From: Streptantibioticus_A sp037034305
GTDB lineage: Bacteria; Actinomycetota; Actinomycetes; Streptomycetales; Streptomycetaceae
Length of the DNA stretch: 64,000 nt
NCBI GenBank assembly: GCA_037034305.1
Contig: JBAGJY010000003.1
Coordinates: 1-64,000, forward strand
Direction: 5' to 3'
Below the pieces are notes generated by a model. That model was not told the origin of the DNA and did not search any database. It was given only the letters and a program-made list of their open reading frames with translations. Of the stretch, positions 45,649-54,551 are shown in pieces. The first letter of the stretch is position 1; every line of letters starts with the position of its first letter. A program made the translations under genes and the position numbers.

Positions 45649-46379
45649 GAGACCTCCTAGAGCGTCGGGGACAGAACGTGCAGCGGCGTCTCGAAGGCAC
45701 AGAGGACCACAGGTGGAATGCGGCCTCGGAGGAAGCAGATGACGCGGCGTGGCTGCCGCGCAGGGGTGCAGGTCGCGGCTGGCCGACGGGGTCTCATTTG
45801 ACAGGGATGGCAGTCAGCCGTCCGCCCGCGCTTGCGGGCAGCGTGTGCCGCAGGAGCAGGACAGGAACCGGTGAGGCGAGCGGTGAGGCGGCGACCAGGT
45901 CGCGCGGAACGCTGGGGCTGGCGGTCGCACACCGCAATAGGGCGCTCCCAAGGCGGGTTCCGCGGCCCACGCCTGCCAGCCGACCAACTCCGGGCGCGGG
46001 CCGACGTCGTGCACGAGGTCTGGCGGCGCGGGCCTGCGTCGTCCTGCGCGACGGCACCCCGCTGCGCGCCCACCGCCACAGGCGTGTAGTCGCCGCGGAA
46101 GGCCTGGAGTGGACGCGTGCAGTCATTGGAGGGCGGCCGCTTCCTAGGGATCCAGGCCCGGGGATGCGCTGCCCGGGCGCAGACCGCCACCACCGCGACG
46201 AACGCAGTGAGATGCCGGAGGCGGCACTCCTTCCAGGCCTCGAGAGGATGGTCGCGCAGTTTGCCGGGGGAGCGGGCCAGACAGCGCACCCGGTACGTGC
46301 GCTCCCCGCTGGTAGCGGGGCTCGTACGGTATGCCGGGGACCGCCTGGCGTGGCGCTGGCATGGAGGGATCAGTCGTTG
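45649..46379. other. Region of gene relics after the IS element
   Basis: 731 bp with no intact gene. Open frames lack consistent coding character. A recognisable relic lies at about 46140-46330 (listed separately); elsewhere GC-rich minus-strand frames show only scraps. The IS element may have helped inactivate this stretch. Confidence 0.45.
46140..46330 (-). pseudogene. Relic of an SDR gene joined to a LysR-like fragment
   Basis: On the minus strand the frame reads RVRCLARSPGKLRDHP, nearly the same as QVRCLVRAPRQLRDHP in the SDR/DUF2867 gene at 54.6-56.1 kb. DNA around 46245-46290 also resembles 55967-56012 (both contain GATGGTCGCGCAGTT). The frame then runs into LRHLTAFVAVVAV, which resembles a LysR N-terminus. 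The fragment is too short to be functional. Confidence 0.4.
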
Positions 46380-47468
46380 TCAGTGGGCCGGTGGGGTGAG
46401 GGCGGTGCGGTCGAACGGGCCGCGATGTGCGGCGGCGTACGTGACGGCGTCGTTGACGGCGTTGAGGCCGAACGACCGGACACGTTCGGGGGCGAGGTCC
46501 AGGTTGCCCGAGGCGAGGAGCCGGATGATGCCCACGTTCGCTGTACGCGGGTACATCCACTGGCCGCGCACGGTGATCGAGTTGCGCATGAACCATGGGT
46601 ACGGGAGTGCGAGGTCGTCGCCACCGAGCATGCCGACGCCGCCCATGAGAACGACACGGCCGTACTCGCGCACGGTCAAGGCTGCCGTGCGCGCCGCCGA
46701 GCTGGGTGCGCTCGGCGGGAGCAGGTCGATCACCATGTCGATCGGGCCGTCGGCCGCCGCGGACATCGCCGCGCGGTCGCGAGCCTCGTCCCCGGTGAGC
46801 GGGACCGGGCGCACCAGCGGACCGAACCGGTCGGCGAGGAGGTCGAGCACGGCCCGGCTGCGGCCTGGAGCGACCACGCGGCCCGCCCCCATGGCGAGCG
46901 CGACCGCGACCGCACTGCTGCCGAGGTTGCCGGTGGCCCCGCTGACGAGCAGCGTCTCCCCGGCCGCGAGCCCGCCGGCCAGCAGCCCGCCGTAAGAGAT
47001 GACGTGCACGCCGAGCGCGGCCCAGCGGGCCGGGTCGTCCCCCGCCGCCGCGGGGAGCGGGAAGACGTTCTCCGTCGGGACCCGCATGAGTTCGGCGAAC
47101 GATCCGTCGTGCAGGTGCCGGGCGAGGCGCGCGCCGCCCTCGCCGCGGGAGCTCCAGCCCTGGAGCGTGATGTCGGGCGTCAGGGCGTCGTCCCGCGAGC
47201 GCACCGTCGCGTCGCACCACACCAGGTCGCCGGGGCGCAGCCGGGTGGCGTCCGGACCCACGTGGACGACCCGTCCCACGCCGCCGACCCCGGGCACGAC
47301 GGGAGGGACCAGGGGGTACTTCCGCTCGCCGCTGAAGACCTCGGCGGCGTAGGGCGCCACGCTGGCGGCGAGGACCTCGACCACCACCTCGCCGCCGTCG
47401 GCCTCGGGGTCGGGAACCTCCCGCACCGTGAGCGGGGCGCCGAACCGCGTCAGAACTGCTGCTCGCAC
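46380..47468 (-). CDS. Zinc-binding alcohol dehydrogenase-like (MDR) oxidoreductase
   Basis: A 362-residue medium-chain dehydrogenase/reductase. The N-terminal GroES-like half contains VVPGVGGVGRVVHVGPDATR and LRPGDLVWCD; the Rossmann half has LLVSGATGNLGSSAVAVALAMG. Structural Zn Cys residues are not evident. GTG 47468 follows GGAGGTC at 7 nt; the frame extends to 47540 but overlaps the divergent promoter. It is divergent from a LysR gene, which probably regulates it. Likely an NADPH quinone reductase or zinc-independent alcohol dehydrogenase; the substrate is unknown. Confidence 0.8.
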   Translation of the reverse strand: MRAAVLTRFGAPLTVREVPDPEADGGEVVVEVLAASVAPYAAEVFSGERKYPLVPPVVPGVGGVGRVVHVGPDATRLRPGDLVWCDATVRSRDDALTPDITLQGWSSRGEGGARLARHLHDGSFAELMRVPTENVFPLPAAAGDDPARWAALGVHVISYGGLLAGGLAAGETLLVSGATGNLGSSAVAVALAMGAGRVVAPGRSRAVLDLLADRFGPLVRPVPLTGDEARDRAAMSAAADGPIDMVIDLLPPSAPSSAARTAALTVREYGRVVLMGGVGMLGGDDLALPYPWFMRNSITVRGQWMYPRTANVGIIRLLASGNLDLAPERVRSFGLNAVNDAVTYAAAHRGPFDRTALTPPAH

Positions 47469-47560
47469 GTGATGACCTCCGTGTTCGTCGGGATCGACAC
47501 TAGGGACCCGGCGGGCATGCGGGAAGCGACGATCAAGCATCCGTGGTATGCGTATGCCGC
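47469..47560. promoter_or_regulatory. Divergent promoter region with LysR-like half-sites
   Basis: The 92 bp between the divergent genes contain GCATCCGTGGTATGC, an inverted repeat of GCAT/ATGC with 7 nt between, and further GCAT copies. LysR regulators normally bind such dyads near their own start. Confidence 0.45.
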
Positions 47561-48454
47561 ATGGACATCTCCAGCGCGGGCCTACGGGTCCTGCGGCAGA
47601 TCGCCGAGTCCGGCAGCTTCACCGCGGCAGCCAGCCGACTCGGCTACACCCAGTCGGCGGTCTCACGTCAGGCCGCCTCCCTCGAACGAAGCGCGGGCAC
47701 CGCCCTGTTCGAACGCCGCCCCGACGGAGTACGGCTCACCCCCGCGGGTCTGACATTGTTGCGCCACGCGCGCACGATCCTGGACTGCCTGGCGGCGGCC
47801 GAGCGCGACCTCACCGGCACCGTCCCGCGCACCGAACTGGTGCGGCTCGGGCTGTTCCTGAGCGCGGGCGCGGCCATCCTGCCTGTCGCACTCACCCGCC
47901 TCGCGGCGATGGACCCGCAGGTCACGGTCACGACTACCGAGGGCACCACGCCCTCCTTGATCCGGGCACTGCGCGCGGGCTCGATCGACCTCGCCGTACT
48001 GACGTCCCGCCCGCCCCACCGGCCTTTGGACGGCGAGTCGCCGCGCCTGCACGTCGAGACCGTCGCGGACACCGAACTGGTCGTGGCGGTGCCTTCGACC
48101 GGAGAGTTCGCCGGCCGCACCGCGGTGCACGTCGACGAACTGGTCAACGCCCGGTGGATCGCCGCCCCGGCGTCGAACGCCGAGCCACTGCTCGGCGTCT
48201 GGCCCGGCCTGCCCGGACGGCCACACATCGGCCACCGCGCGCGCGACTGGCTGACGAAGCTTCAACTGGTCGCCGCTGGCTTCGGGGTGACGACGGTGCC
48301 CTCGCGGCTCTCGCCGGTACTGCCGCCCGGGGTGAGCCTGCTGCACGTCGAAGGCGCACCCCCCGAGATCCGCCGGGTCGTCGTGGCGCGACTCCCCGGC
48401 CGCCCCACCCCGGCCATCACGGCCGTCACCCGAGCAATCGCCTCGACCACCTGA
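47561..48454 (+). CDS. LysR-family transcriptional regulator
   Basis: A 297-residue LysR regulator. The N-terminal winged helix reads LRVLRQIAESGSFTAAASRL and YTQSAVSRQAASLERSAGT. The substrate-binding domain follows, with VRLGLFLSAGAAILPVAL and LRAGSIDLAVLTS. ATG 47561 is used; upstream ATG/GTG codons give no typical start. It is divergent from the MDR oxidoreductase and likely controls it; the inducer is unknown. Confidence 0.85.
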   Translation: MDISSAGLRVLRQIAESGSFTAAASRLGYTQSAVSRQAASLERSAGTALFERRPDGVRLTPAGLTLLRHARTILDCLAAAERDLTGTVPRTELVRLGLFLSAGAAILPVALTRLAAMDPQVTVTTTEGTTPSLIRALRAGSIDLAVLTSRPPHRPLDGESPRLHVETVADTELVVAVPSTGEFAGRTAVHVDELVNARWIAAPASNAEPLLGVWPGLPGRPHIGHRARDWLTKLQLVAAGFGVTTVPSRLSPVLPPGVSLLHVEGAPPEIRRVVVARLPGRPTPAITAVTRAIASTT

Positions 48455-48706
48455 TACCTGCCACCGAGGCCGTCAGATGCGGTGCCCCAACTCGCCGAAG
48501 GCGCACACCATCACGCGTACCCCGGCATCGGCCAGGGCCCTTTCAACAGAGGTCCGCGCCGGATTCCCGACCAGGGAGGCGCCGGGCGCCGCGTGCGGAC
48601 GTTGCCGGACGGCAGCCGTCGGCGCCGACGCGGGAAGGCCGCAGCGGCCGGGGCCCAGCCGCGCCGCAGAGCGTGGCTGACGAGCACCATCGCGGTCCGC
48701 CGGACT

Positions 48707-50080
48707 TCAGGAGCGCCGCCGGGCCCGTCGGAAGCGCTCCAAGCCCTCCGCCAGGGAAACCACCGGCTCGGGGTAGCCGGTGCTCGCGCGCTCCTGCGCC
48801 GGAAGCTTCCACGGTTCGTGCACGGCGGCCCCCTTGACGTCCGCCAGCTCCTCCACCCAGCGCCGCACGTACGTCCCGTCCGGGTCGTACCGCTTGCCCT
48901 GGGCGACGGGGTTGAGCACGCGGCTGGGCCGGGTGTCGGTGCCCGTACCGGCCATCCACTGCCAGTTCAGCTGGTTGTTCGCGATGTCACCGTCGACAAG
49001 CAGGTCCAGGAAGTGCCGGGCGCCCAGGCGCCAGTCGATGTACAGCGTCTTGGTGAGGAAGCTCGCGGCCAGCAGCCGGGCCCGGTTGCTCATCCAGCCC
49101 TCGTGGCGCAGCTGCCGCATCGCCGCGTCCACCACCGGGTAACCCGTGCGGCCCTCCCGCCACGCCTCGGCGTCCGCGTCCGCCTCCTTCCCGCGGCGCC
49201 ACCGGTCGCGGTGCGTGCGGTAGTCATGGGCGGCGGCGTCGGGGCGTGCGGCGAGCACCTGGCGGTTGAAGTCACGCCAGGCCACCTGCCGTACGAACGC
49301 CTCCCCGCCCGCGCCCCCGGCCTTGCGGGCGCGGTGCACCACCTCGACCGGCGACAGAGTGCCGAAGTGCAGATGGGGAGAGAGCCGGGAGGTGGCGTCG
49401 CCCGCCAGGTCGTCGTGCCGTTCCTCATAGGCGTCCACCCCTGAGCGCAGCCACGCGGCGAGCCTGCGCCGCGCCTTCGTCTCGCCGCCCGCGCCCAGTC
49501 CCGGCGACACACCCTTCACGCCGCCGCGCTCCGGCAGCGGGGCGGAGCCCAGTTCCTCCGGCACTGTGAGCGCGCGCGGCGCCTCCAGCACGTCCCGCAG
49601 TCCCTGCTCCGACCAGCGCCGGTAGTACGGCGTGAACACCGCGAAGTGGTCGGAGGACGACGGCGCCACCGCGCCCGGTGCCACGGCGGTGCTGACCGTG
49701 TCGTGCACGTATAGCCGCCGCCCGTCGGCCTCCAGCGCCCGGCGCAGCCGCCGCTCGCGCGCCTGCGCGAAGGCACTCACGTCGCCCGCCATGTGCACCT
49801 CGTCGGCGCCCGCCTCGGCGGCAACCCGGCACACCTCGGTGACCGCGTCGCCCGCACGCAGCACCAGCCGGCCGCCCCGCTCGCGCAGTTGGGCGTCCAG
49901 GTCCCGCAGGCAGTCGGCGAGGAACGCGAGCCGGTTCGGCGCGTCAAAACCTGCTGCGTGCACGGCCCGGTCACGCACGAACAACGGCACCATCCGGCTC
50001 CCTCCGCGCAGGGCCGCGCGCAGTGGCGGGTGGTCCGACAAGCGCAGATCGCAGGTGAACACGACGACCGAGGTATGCAT
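48707..50080 (-). CDS. phr: Deoxyribodipyrimidine photolyase
   Basis: A 457-residue cryptochrome/photolyase. The N-terminal antenna domain starts VVVFTCDLRLSDHPPLRAAL. The FAD-binding C-terminal half has LSPHLHFGTLSPVEV, QVAWRDFNRQVLA, YPVVDAAMRQLRHEGWMSNR, DWRLGARHFLDLLVDGDIAN and NWQWMAGTGTDTRPSRV. It repairs cyclobutane pyrimidine dimers with blue light. ATG 50080. Upstream and downstream are stress-type genes. Confidence 0.92.
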   Translation of the reverse strand: MHTSVVVFTCDLRLSDHPPLRAALRGGSRMVPLFVRDRAVHAAGFDAPNRLAFLADCLRDLDAQLRERGGRLVLRAGDAVTEVCRVAAEAGADEVHMAGDVSAFAQARERRLRRALEADGRRLYVHDTVSTAVAPGAVAPSSSDHFAVFTPYYRRWSEQGLRDVLEAPRALTVPEELGSAPLPERGGVKGVSPGLGAGGETKARRRLAAWLRSGVDAYEERHDDLAGDATSRLSPHLHFGTLSPVEVVHRARKAGGAGGEAFVRQVAWRDFNRQVLAARPDAAAHDYRTHRDRWRRGKEADADAEAWREGRTGYPVVDAAMRQLRHEGWMSNRARLLAASFLTKTLYIDWRLGARHFLDLLVDGDIANNQLNWQWMAGTGTDTRPSRVLNPVAQGKRYDPDGTYVRRWVEELADVKGAAVHEPWKLPAQERASTGYPEPVVSLAEGLERFRRARRRS

Positions 50081-50524
50081 GGGCCCACTCCCGCTTCCGG
50101 TGGGTTCACTCTCGCGCTTCCGGTGGAGCCGCTCTCGGATGGTTTCGCCCGCGCCGCTCGAAATTACGGTTCTCGCGTGAGCGGCGCTGATGTGCCTGGT
50201 TCAGGCGGCGTGTGAGTGCCGGACACTGTTTCACCCTACGCAACCTGCGAGTGTTCGTGGGTGAGGCCACTGAGTCGATCGCGTCGGCAAACCCGGTGAT
50301 TGCCGCTGTCTGCGACGTCAATTCCCCGAGCCGTAAAGAGGCCCCTCGCGCAGTTGGGTGTCGTCGCATGCGTCGACGAGTGGCACCGAGGCGACCCCTG
50401 ATCCTGGCAACGGGCTCATGTCCTGTGGCGCACCGGGTAGGCGCAGCCTACGACGAAAGAAGTTCCCTCGGCGCGTCGGGCGTTGAGCCGAACGTGTCCT
50501 GCAAGGCGAAAGGTGGTTTTGGCC
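50081..50524. other. Intergenic region, photolyase to ferritin-like gene
   Basis: 444 bp between divergently oriented genes. Minor open frames have no support. It probably contains the two promoters, but I see no convincing -35/-10 pair. Confidence 0.4.
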
Positions 50525-51073
50525 GTGGCCGAGTTCCTCACCGACATCGAGACCATCCGGGAACGGGCTCGTAAGGAGATCGACAAGGGACCTGTGACGG
50601 ATGCCTACGGCGCCGATCTGGAGCGGGTCCTGCGCGTGCTGAACGAGGCGCTGGCCACGGAGATCGTCTGCACGCTGCGCTACAAGCGGCACTACTACAC
50701 CGCCAGTGGGCTGTTGGCGGAACCGGTGGCGGCGGAGTTCCTGGAGCATGCCGAGGAGGAACAGCAGCACGCGGACAAGCTGGCGCAGCGCATCGTGCAA
50801 CTCGGAGGCGAGCCGGACTTCAACCCGGACACGCTGACCAAGCGCTCTCACGCCGAGTACGACGCCAGCACGGACCTGGCTGACATGCTCAAGGAGGATC
50901 TGGTGGCGGAGAGGGTCGCCGTGGCCTCGTACACCGAGATCATCCAGTGGCTCGGCACGGGCGACCCGACTACCCGGCGGGTGTTCGAGGACTTGCTGGC
51001 GCAGGAAGAAGAGCACGCCGACGACCTGCGTGGCTTGCTGGAGCGGGTCCCGCTGGCGGCGAAGGACGCCTAG
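50525..51073 (+). CDS. Ferritin-like (bacterioferritin-type) protein
   Basis: A 182-residue four-helix protein of the ferritin superfamily. Di-iron ligand motifs are LNEALATEIVCTLRYKRHYY, EFLEHAEEEQQHADKL, LVAERVAVASYTEIIQWLG and LLAQEEEHADDLRGL (E-x-x-H repeats). It probably oxidises and stores iron or protects against peroxide. GTG 50525 is chosen since AAAGGTGG lies 8 nt upstream; TTG 50519 is an alternative. It sits near the photolyase in a stress-type cluster. Confidence 0.85.
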   Translation: MAEFLTDIETIRERARKEIDKGPVTDAYGADLERVLRVLNEALATEIVCTLRYKRHYYTASGLLAEPVAAEFLEHAEEEQQHADKLAQRIVQLGGEPDFNPDTLTKRSHAEYDASTDLADMLKEDLVAERVAVASYTEIIQWLGTGDPTTRRVFEDLLAQEEEHADDLRGLLERVPLAAKDA

Positions 51074-51082
51074 CCGCCGCGC

Positions 51083-51134
51083 TCACCGGCGTTCCGCCTA
51101 TCCGGCGCCCAGGCGCTGATCGGGACGCCGGTGA
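51083..51134 (+). terminator. Possible terminator after ferritin-like gene
   Basis: TCACCGGCGT (51083-51092) pairs with ACGCCGGTGA (51125-51134) around a GC-rich inner structure, 10 bp past the stop. Confidence 0.45.
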
Positions 51135-51489
51135 GTCGCGCCCGCCTGATCCTTGCACCGACCAGCGAGGGGGCGGCGGGCTGCGAGCCCCGCGCGGGGC
51201 ACTTGGGTGCCTGGACGACGACTGCCCAGCCAGGGCTTCCGGTGGACCGACACGGCGCGGCGCAAGGTGTCGCGTCGCGAGCCGTCGCTTCGCACTTGTG
51301 CCTTCGCCAGGCGGGGAAGCGCGGCGCCGAATGGGCGGTCGCCCGCCACGGCGGCCCCCCCCCGGCGGCCCGCACGGCTCCGGCTTGGGCAGGGCGCACC
51401 GGGCCTTTTGCCTCTCGTCGCTGTGGGCATAGAGCTTGAGCTTGAGTACTGGTACACCCACCGAGGAAAATCAGCCGCATTTGCCAAAC

Positions 51490-51529
51490 AGCCGGGTGGG
51501 CACCCTCCTTTGAGGGCGCCCACCCGGCT
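51490..51529. terminator. Strong hairpin terminator
   Basis: A 12-bp perfect stem (AGCCGGGTGGGC / GCCCACCCGGCT) enclosing a CCCTC/GAGGG inner stem. It lies 25 bp past the stop of the minus-strand small-protein gene and about 415 bp downstream of the ferritin-like gene. The 415 bp before it show no gene. Confidence 0.75.
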
Positions 51530-51554
51530 GTCCCGAAGTGAACTGGTGTCAGGA

Positions 51555-51722
51555 TCACCATCGATACCAGCGGGACCGGCTCGCGCCTTCACCTGTGCGG
51601 ACCAGGAATCCGAGCAGCCAGATGGCCAGGACCGCAACCGCGACCCACCAAAGGAGCTTCAGCGCGAAGCCCGCGCCGAAGAGGATCAGAGCAAGTAGCA
51701 GAACCAGAAGCAAGGGACCCAT
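51555..51722 (-). CDS. Small hydrophobic membrane protein, 55 residues
   Basis: A 55-residue protein with two membrane helices (GPLLLVLLLALILFGAGFA and LLWWVAVAVLAIWLLGFLV) and a positive C-terminus ending RSRWYRW. Streptomyces have many such small hydrophobic proteins, often stress-induced. ATG 51722 has GGAGG 9 nt upstream. It is monocistronic and ends at a strong terminator. Function unknown. Confidence 0.75.
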   Translation of the reverse strand: MGPLLLVLLLALILFGAGFALKLLWWVAVAVLAIWLLGFLVRTGEGASRSRWYRW

Positions 51723-52516
51723 TGTCATGCACCTCCACCACGGCCACTGCCCCCACCGGGGATGTTCATTCCTGCAAGCGGGAGGTTTGTCAGGGTGAGT
51801 CGTGAGGTGATCTGGCGTCATGCATTGGAACAACCTCACTGGGCGGCATGGGATATGAGTGCCGAGCAGGAGGCCAAGGCGAAGACCGAAAAGGCACAGC
51901 CTCGATCTTTCTTCACGGGCCGCCGACGGAGTCGGGGATCCGTTTCGTTGTCGATGCTGGGCAGGCCGAGGGCCCGAGCGCCGTCTCGGGCGGACGCCGG
52001 GTTCCCCTGCTCCGGACTGGGACGTTCTCTCGCGGGGCCGGGAGAGCTGCTGGTCAGCCGGGGTTTGACAGGAGCGCGAGCCGTTCGAGAGCGGTGGTGG
52101 TTTCTGGCGAAGCAGGTGATCCGCATGGCCGTCCGCGTCGATGATCCTCAACTGCGCCCCGCGGTGGGGGCGTTCCTTTTCGGAACGTGCGGCGCGGATC
52201 GCCGGGAGCGTCTCCTCGCCCGAGGAGGCCAGGGTGTCGGTCAGGCGGGAGTCCGTGAGGTCGGAGGCGACCGGCCCGAACACGGCAGGCTGCGGACCGC
52301 AGCAAGACGATGTCGGCGAGGCGGTCCCCGCCGAGCGCGACCACCCAGCAGACCGAACCGGCCTGCCAGACCAGGGCCCGGCCGTCCCCCTGGACGCGGA
52401 CGTGGGGAATGTGGGCCGGTAGGCTTCTTCACCTGGAAAGTGCCTCTGGATTCAGTCGGAACAAGGACCTGGGAAAATCCTCATATCCCTGGTAAAGCGC
52501 GAGGCCAATGCTGTTG
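51723..52516. other. Region with degraded minus-strand coding scraps
   Basis: 794 bp without an intact gene. On the minus strand, 52128-52420 reads like coding sequence broken by a frameshift near 52285 (VWQAGSVCWVVALGGDRLAD, then FGPVASDLTDSRLTDTLASS in another frame). I do not recognise the family. It lies next to the IS110 relic. Confidence 0.3.
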
Positions 52517-52860
52517 TCAGGCCGCTGCCAGGACTTCGGCGCGTACCGGTGGGGCGTAGGGCCGGTTGTCGCGAAGCATCGCCCACCCTACGTTGACCCG
52601 GCGCCGTGCCAGCGTCATCTGAGCTCGCACGACGCGTTTACCCTCGGCGCGTTTGCGCTGGTGGTAGTCACGCGACTCGCTCGGACGGTTCACGGCGACC
52701 ATCACGGAGACGTAGAAAACCCTGCGCAGGCTGCGGTCGTAGCGTTGGGGTTTGTGCGGGTTACCGCGGATGCGACTGGAATCGCGCGGTACGGCTCGCC
52801 AAACCGGCGTCGGCCGCGCGAGGGTCCGGGTTGGCGATGTTGGCCACGAGATCGATTCGT
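52517..52860 (-). pseudogene. IS110-family transposase relic
   Basis: The C-terminal part of an IS110-type transposase remains: RYDRSLRRVFYVSVMVAVNR, SRDYHQRKRAEGKRVVRAQM and LARRRVNVGWAMLRDN match the family's end. Upstream the pattern VPRDSSRIRGNPHKPQRYD continues it, but with a frameshift before about 52800. The N-terminal RuvC-like half with the DEDD catalytic residues is gone. Confidence 0.7.
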
Positions 52861-52974
52861 GTTACATTCAGAAATGCGCCATGTCCGATTCGCTGGTTCG
52901 CAGCGAGTATCGCTGCCACCGCCGTGTACGTCAATGAACCGGCACCGAATCAGGTAGCCGCGGGAGGGGATAGC

Positions 52975-54237
52975 GTGACGAACGAGTCTGGAAAACGGGC
53001 TGATCCAAACTTCTCATCGGTCGATCAATCGGATCGAACAGTTCCCGTCAACCTGCGCCAAACCGGTCGACCGGACATCAAGCTCCTGATATCGACGCGC
53101 GCTCGAAAGTCGCCGTACTGGCACCTGGCGATTGAGGCGGGATGCTGGCGCGCAGAGGTGTACAACCGTATGTACCTGCCCAGGGGCTACGTCCCTGAGG
53201 GGGACGGCGGGTCCGCGGCCGAGTACGAGGCGCTGACACAACGAGTGACGTTATGGGACATCGCGGCCGCGCGGCAGATCCGAGTGCGGGGATGCGAGGC
53301 TACCGAGTTCGTCAACTACGTCGTGACAAGGGACGTCACGCGACTGGCGCCCATGCGGGCGGCGTACGTAGTACTTTGCGATTCCAGTGGTCGGGTGGTC
53401 AACGACCCGCTGTTGCTGAAGATTTCTCCCGATGAGTACTGGTTCAGTATTTCCGACTCGGATCTGTCGCTGTGGCTGAAGGGGGTGAATGTCGGCAAGG
53501 GGTTCGATGTCCAGATCCAGGAGATCGACGTGTCGCCTGTCCAGATCCAGGGAGCGGAGGCGAACAGGCTGATGGCCGACCTCATCGGTGACATAGCCTC
53601 TGAGATGCCCGCGTTTGGGCTGTCAGAGGCCGAGATCGCCGGGCTTCCGGTACTCGTTTCGCGAACCGGGTTCTCCGGTGAGGCTGGATATGAGGTCTAC
53701 CTGAAGAATTCGAGCATTCACGCGGAGCAAATGTGGGATGCGATCCTTCGGGCAGGGGAGAAGTATGGGCTGGCGGTAACCGGTCCTATCCAGCCCCACC
53801 GGATCTCGTCCGGGATACTCGCGTGGGGTCAGGACGTTGACAACGAGATGGTCCCTTTTCAGGTCGGGTTGGCGGCCCACATTCCTCGTAACAAGGCGTC
53901 AGACTACATCGGCCGGGACGCCCTCGAAAGGATGCGGACCGAGATTGCTGCCGGAAACCATCCGTACAAACTCACAATGGTGGGGTTGAGGATGGAGGGG
54001 GACCCGATCGCGGACTATCTGTCTGACTTCTGGTTGGTTGCGCCTTCGCCGGACTCGGATCCAGTGGGCTTTGTGACTTCCGCTTCATATGCCCCGAAAC
54101 TCCAGACAAACGTTGCCTTGGCTCGCCTGCCGGTCGAACTCGCGGTTCCGGGGACACAGGTGTACGTGTCCGTGCCGACCACTGACTCGACGAGCAGGAG
54201 CGTCCCAGCGGTGGTCTCGGCTTTTCCGATCGAGTGA
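52975..54237 (+). CDS. GcvT/DmdA-like tetrahydrofolate-dependent methyltransferase
   Basis: A 420-residue protein of the aminomethyltransferase/GcvT family. The N-terminal domain contains ALTQRVTLWDIAAARQIRVR and VTRDVTRLAPMRAAYVVLCD; later VSRTGFSGEAGYEVYLKN and FWLVAPSPDSDPVGFVTSASY complete the fold. The family passes one-carbon units to tetrahydrofolate; DmdA demethylates dimethylsulfoniopropionate and other members remove methyl groups from aromatics. The substrate here is unknown. GTG 52975 follows GGAGG at 7 nt. Base composition is lower in GC than its neighbours, and an IS110 relic lies next to it. Confidence 0.75.
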   Translation: MTNESGKRADPNFSSVDQSDRTVPVNLRQTGRPDIKLLISTRARKSPYWHLAIEAGCWRAEVYNRMYLPRGYVPEGDGGSAAEYEALTQRVTLWDIAAARQIRVRGCEATEFVNYVVTRDVTRLAPMRAAYVVLCDSSGRVVNDPLLLKISPDEYWFSISDSDLSLWLKGVNVGKGFDVQIQEIDVSPVQIQGAEANRLMADLIGDIASEMPAFGLSEAEIAGLPVLVSRTGFSGEAGYEVYLKNSSIHAEQMWDAILRAGEKYGLAVTGPIQPHRISSGILAWGQDVDNEMVPFQVGLAAHIPRNKASDYIGRDALERMRTEIAAGNHPYKLTMVGLRMEGDPIADYLSDFWLVAPSPDSDPVGFVTSASYAPKLQTNVALARLPVELAVPGTQVYVSVPTTDSTSRSVPAVVSAFPIE

Positions 54238-54262
54238 AGCATCCTGACCTCGATCTTTCGTG

Positions 54263-54291
54263 ACGGTCCGCTGGCTCCTTTGGCGGACCGT
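54263..54291 (+). terminator. Hairpin terminator after GcvT-like gene
   Basis: A 9-bp perfect stem (ACGGTCCGC / GCGGACCGT) with an 11-nt loop and a T-rich tail, 25 bp past the stop. The following ~260 bp show nothing supportable. Confidence 0.75.
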
Positions 54292-54551
54292 TTCGGTTGT
54301 TCTGGCTGGGGAGGCGGAGCCTCATGCGGCGGGGCTCCCACTTACGGGTTTCGCCGGTCAGGCGAGCATGGGCATCCAGGCCAGCAGGTCCGGCATCTCG
54401 GATGCGGTCCTCGGCCCGTGCGCGTTGACGGTGACGCAGTTCGAGGCGGTGATCGGGACGTTGGTGGTCTTCGTCTTCGACGCTGGGTACGGGCGCCCGG
54501 CTCACAGGCCAGGTCTCCTCGGGGGCCGCGAGGCACAACGACCGCGACTGC

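Noticed and set aside
45633..47753. A 706-codon plus-strand frame across the relic region and MDR gene
   Set aside because: Antisense to a recognisable oxidoreductase; no family match.
51762..52559. A 265-codon plus-strand ORF
   Set aside because: Arg/Pro-rich with no domain, and it overlaps a small-protein promoter and minus-strand scraps.
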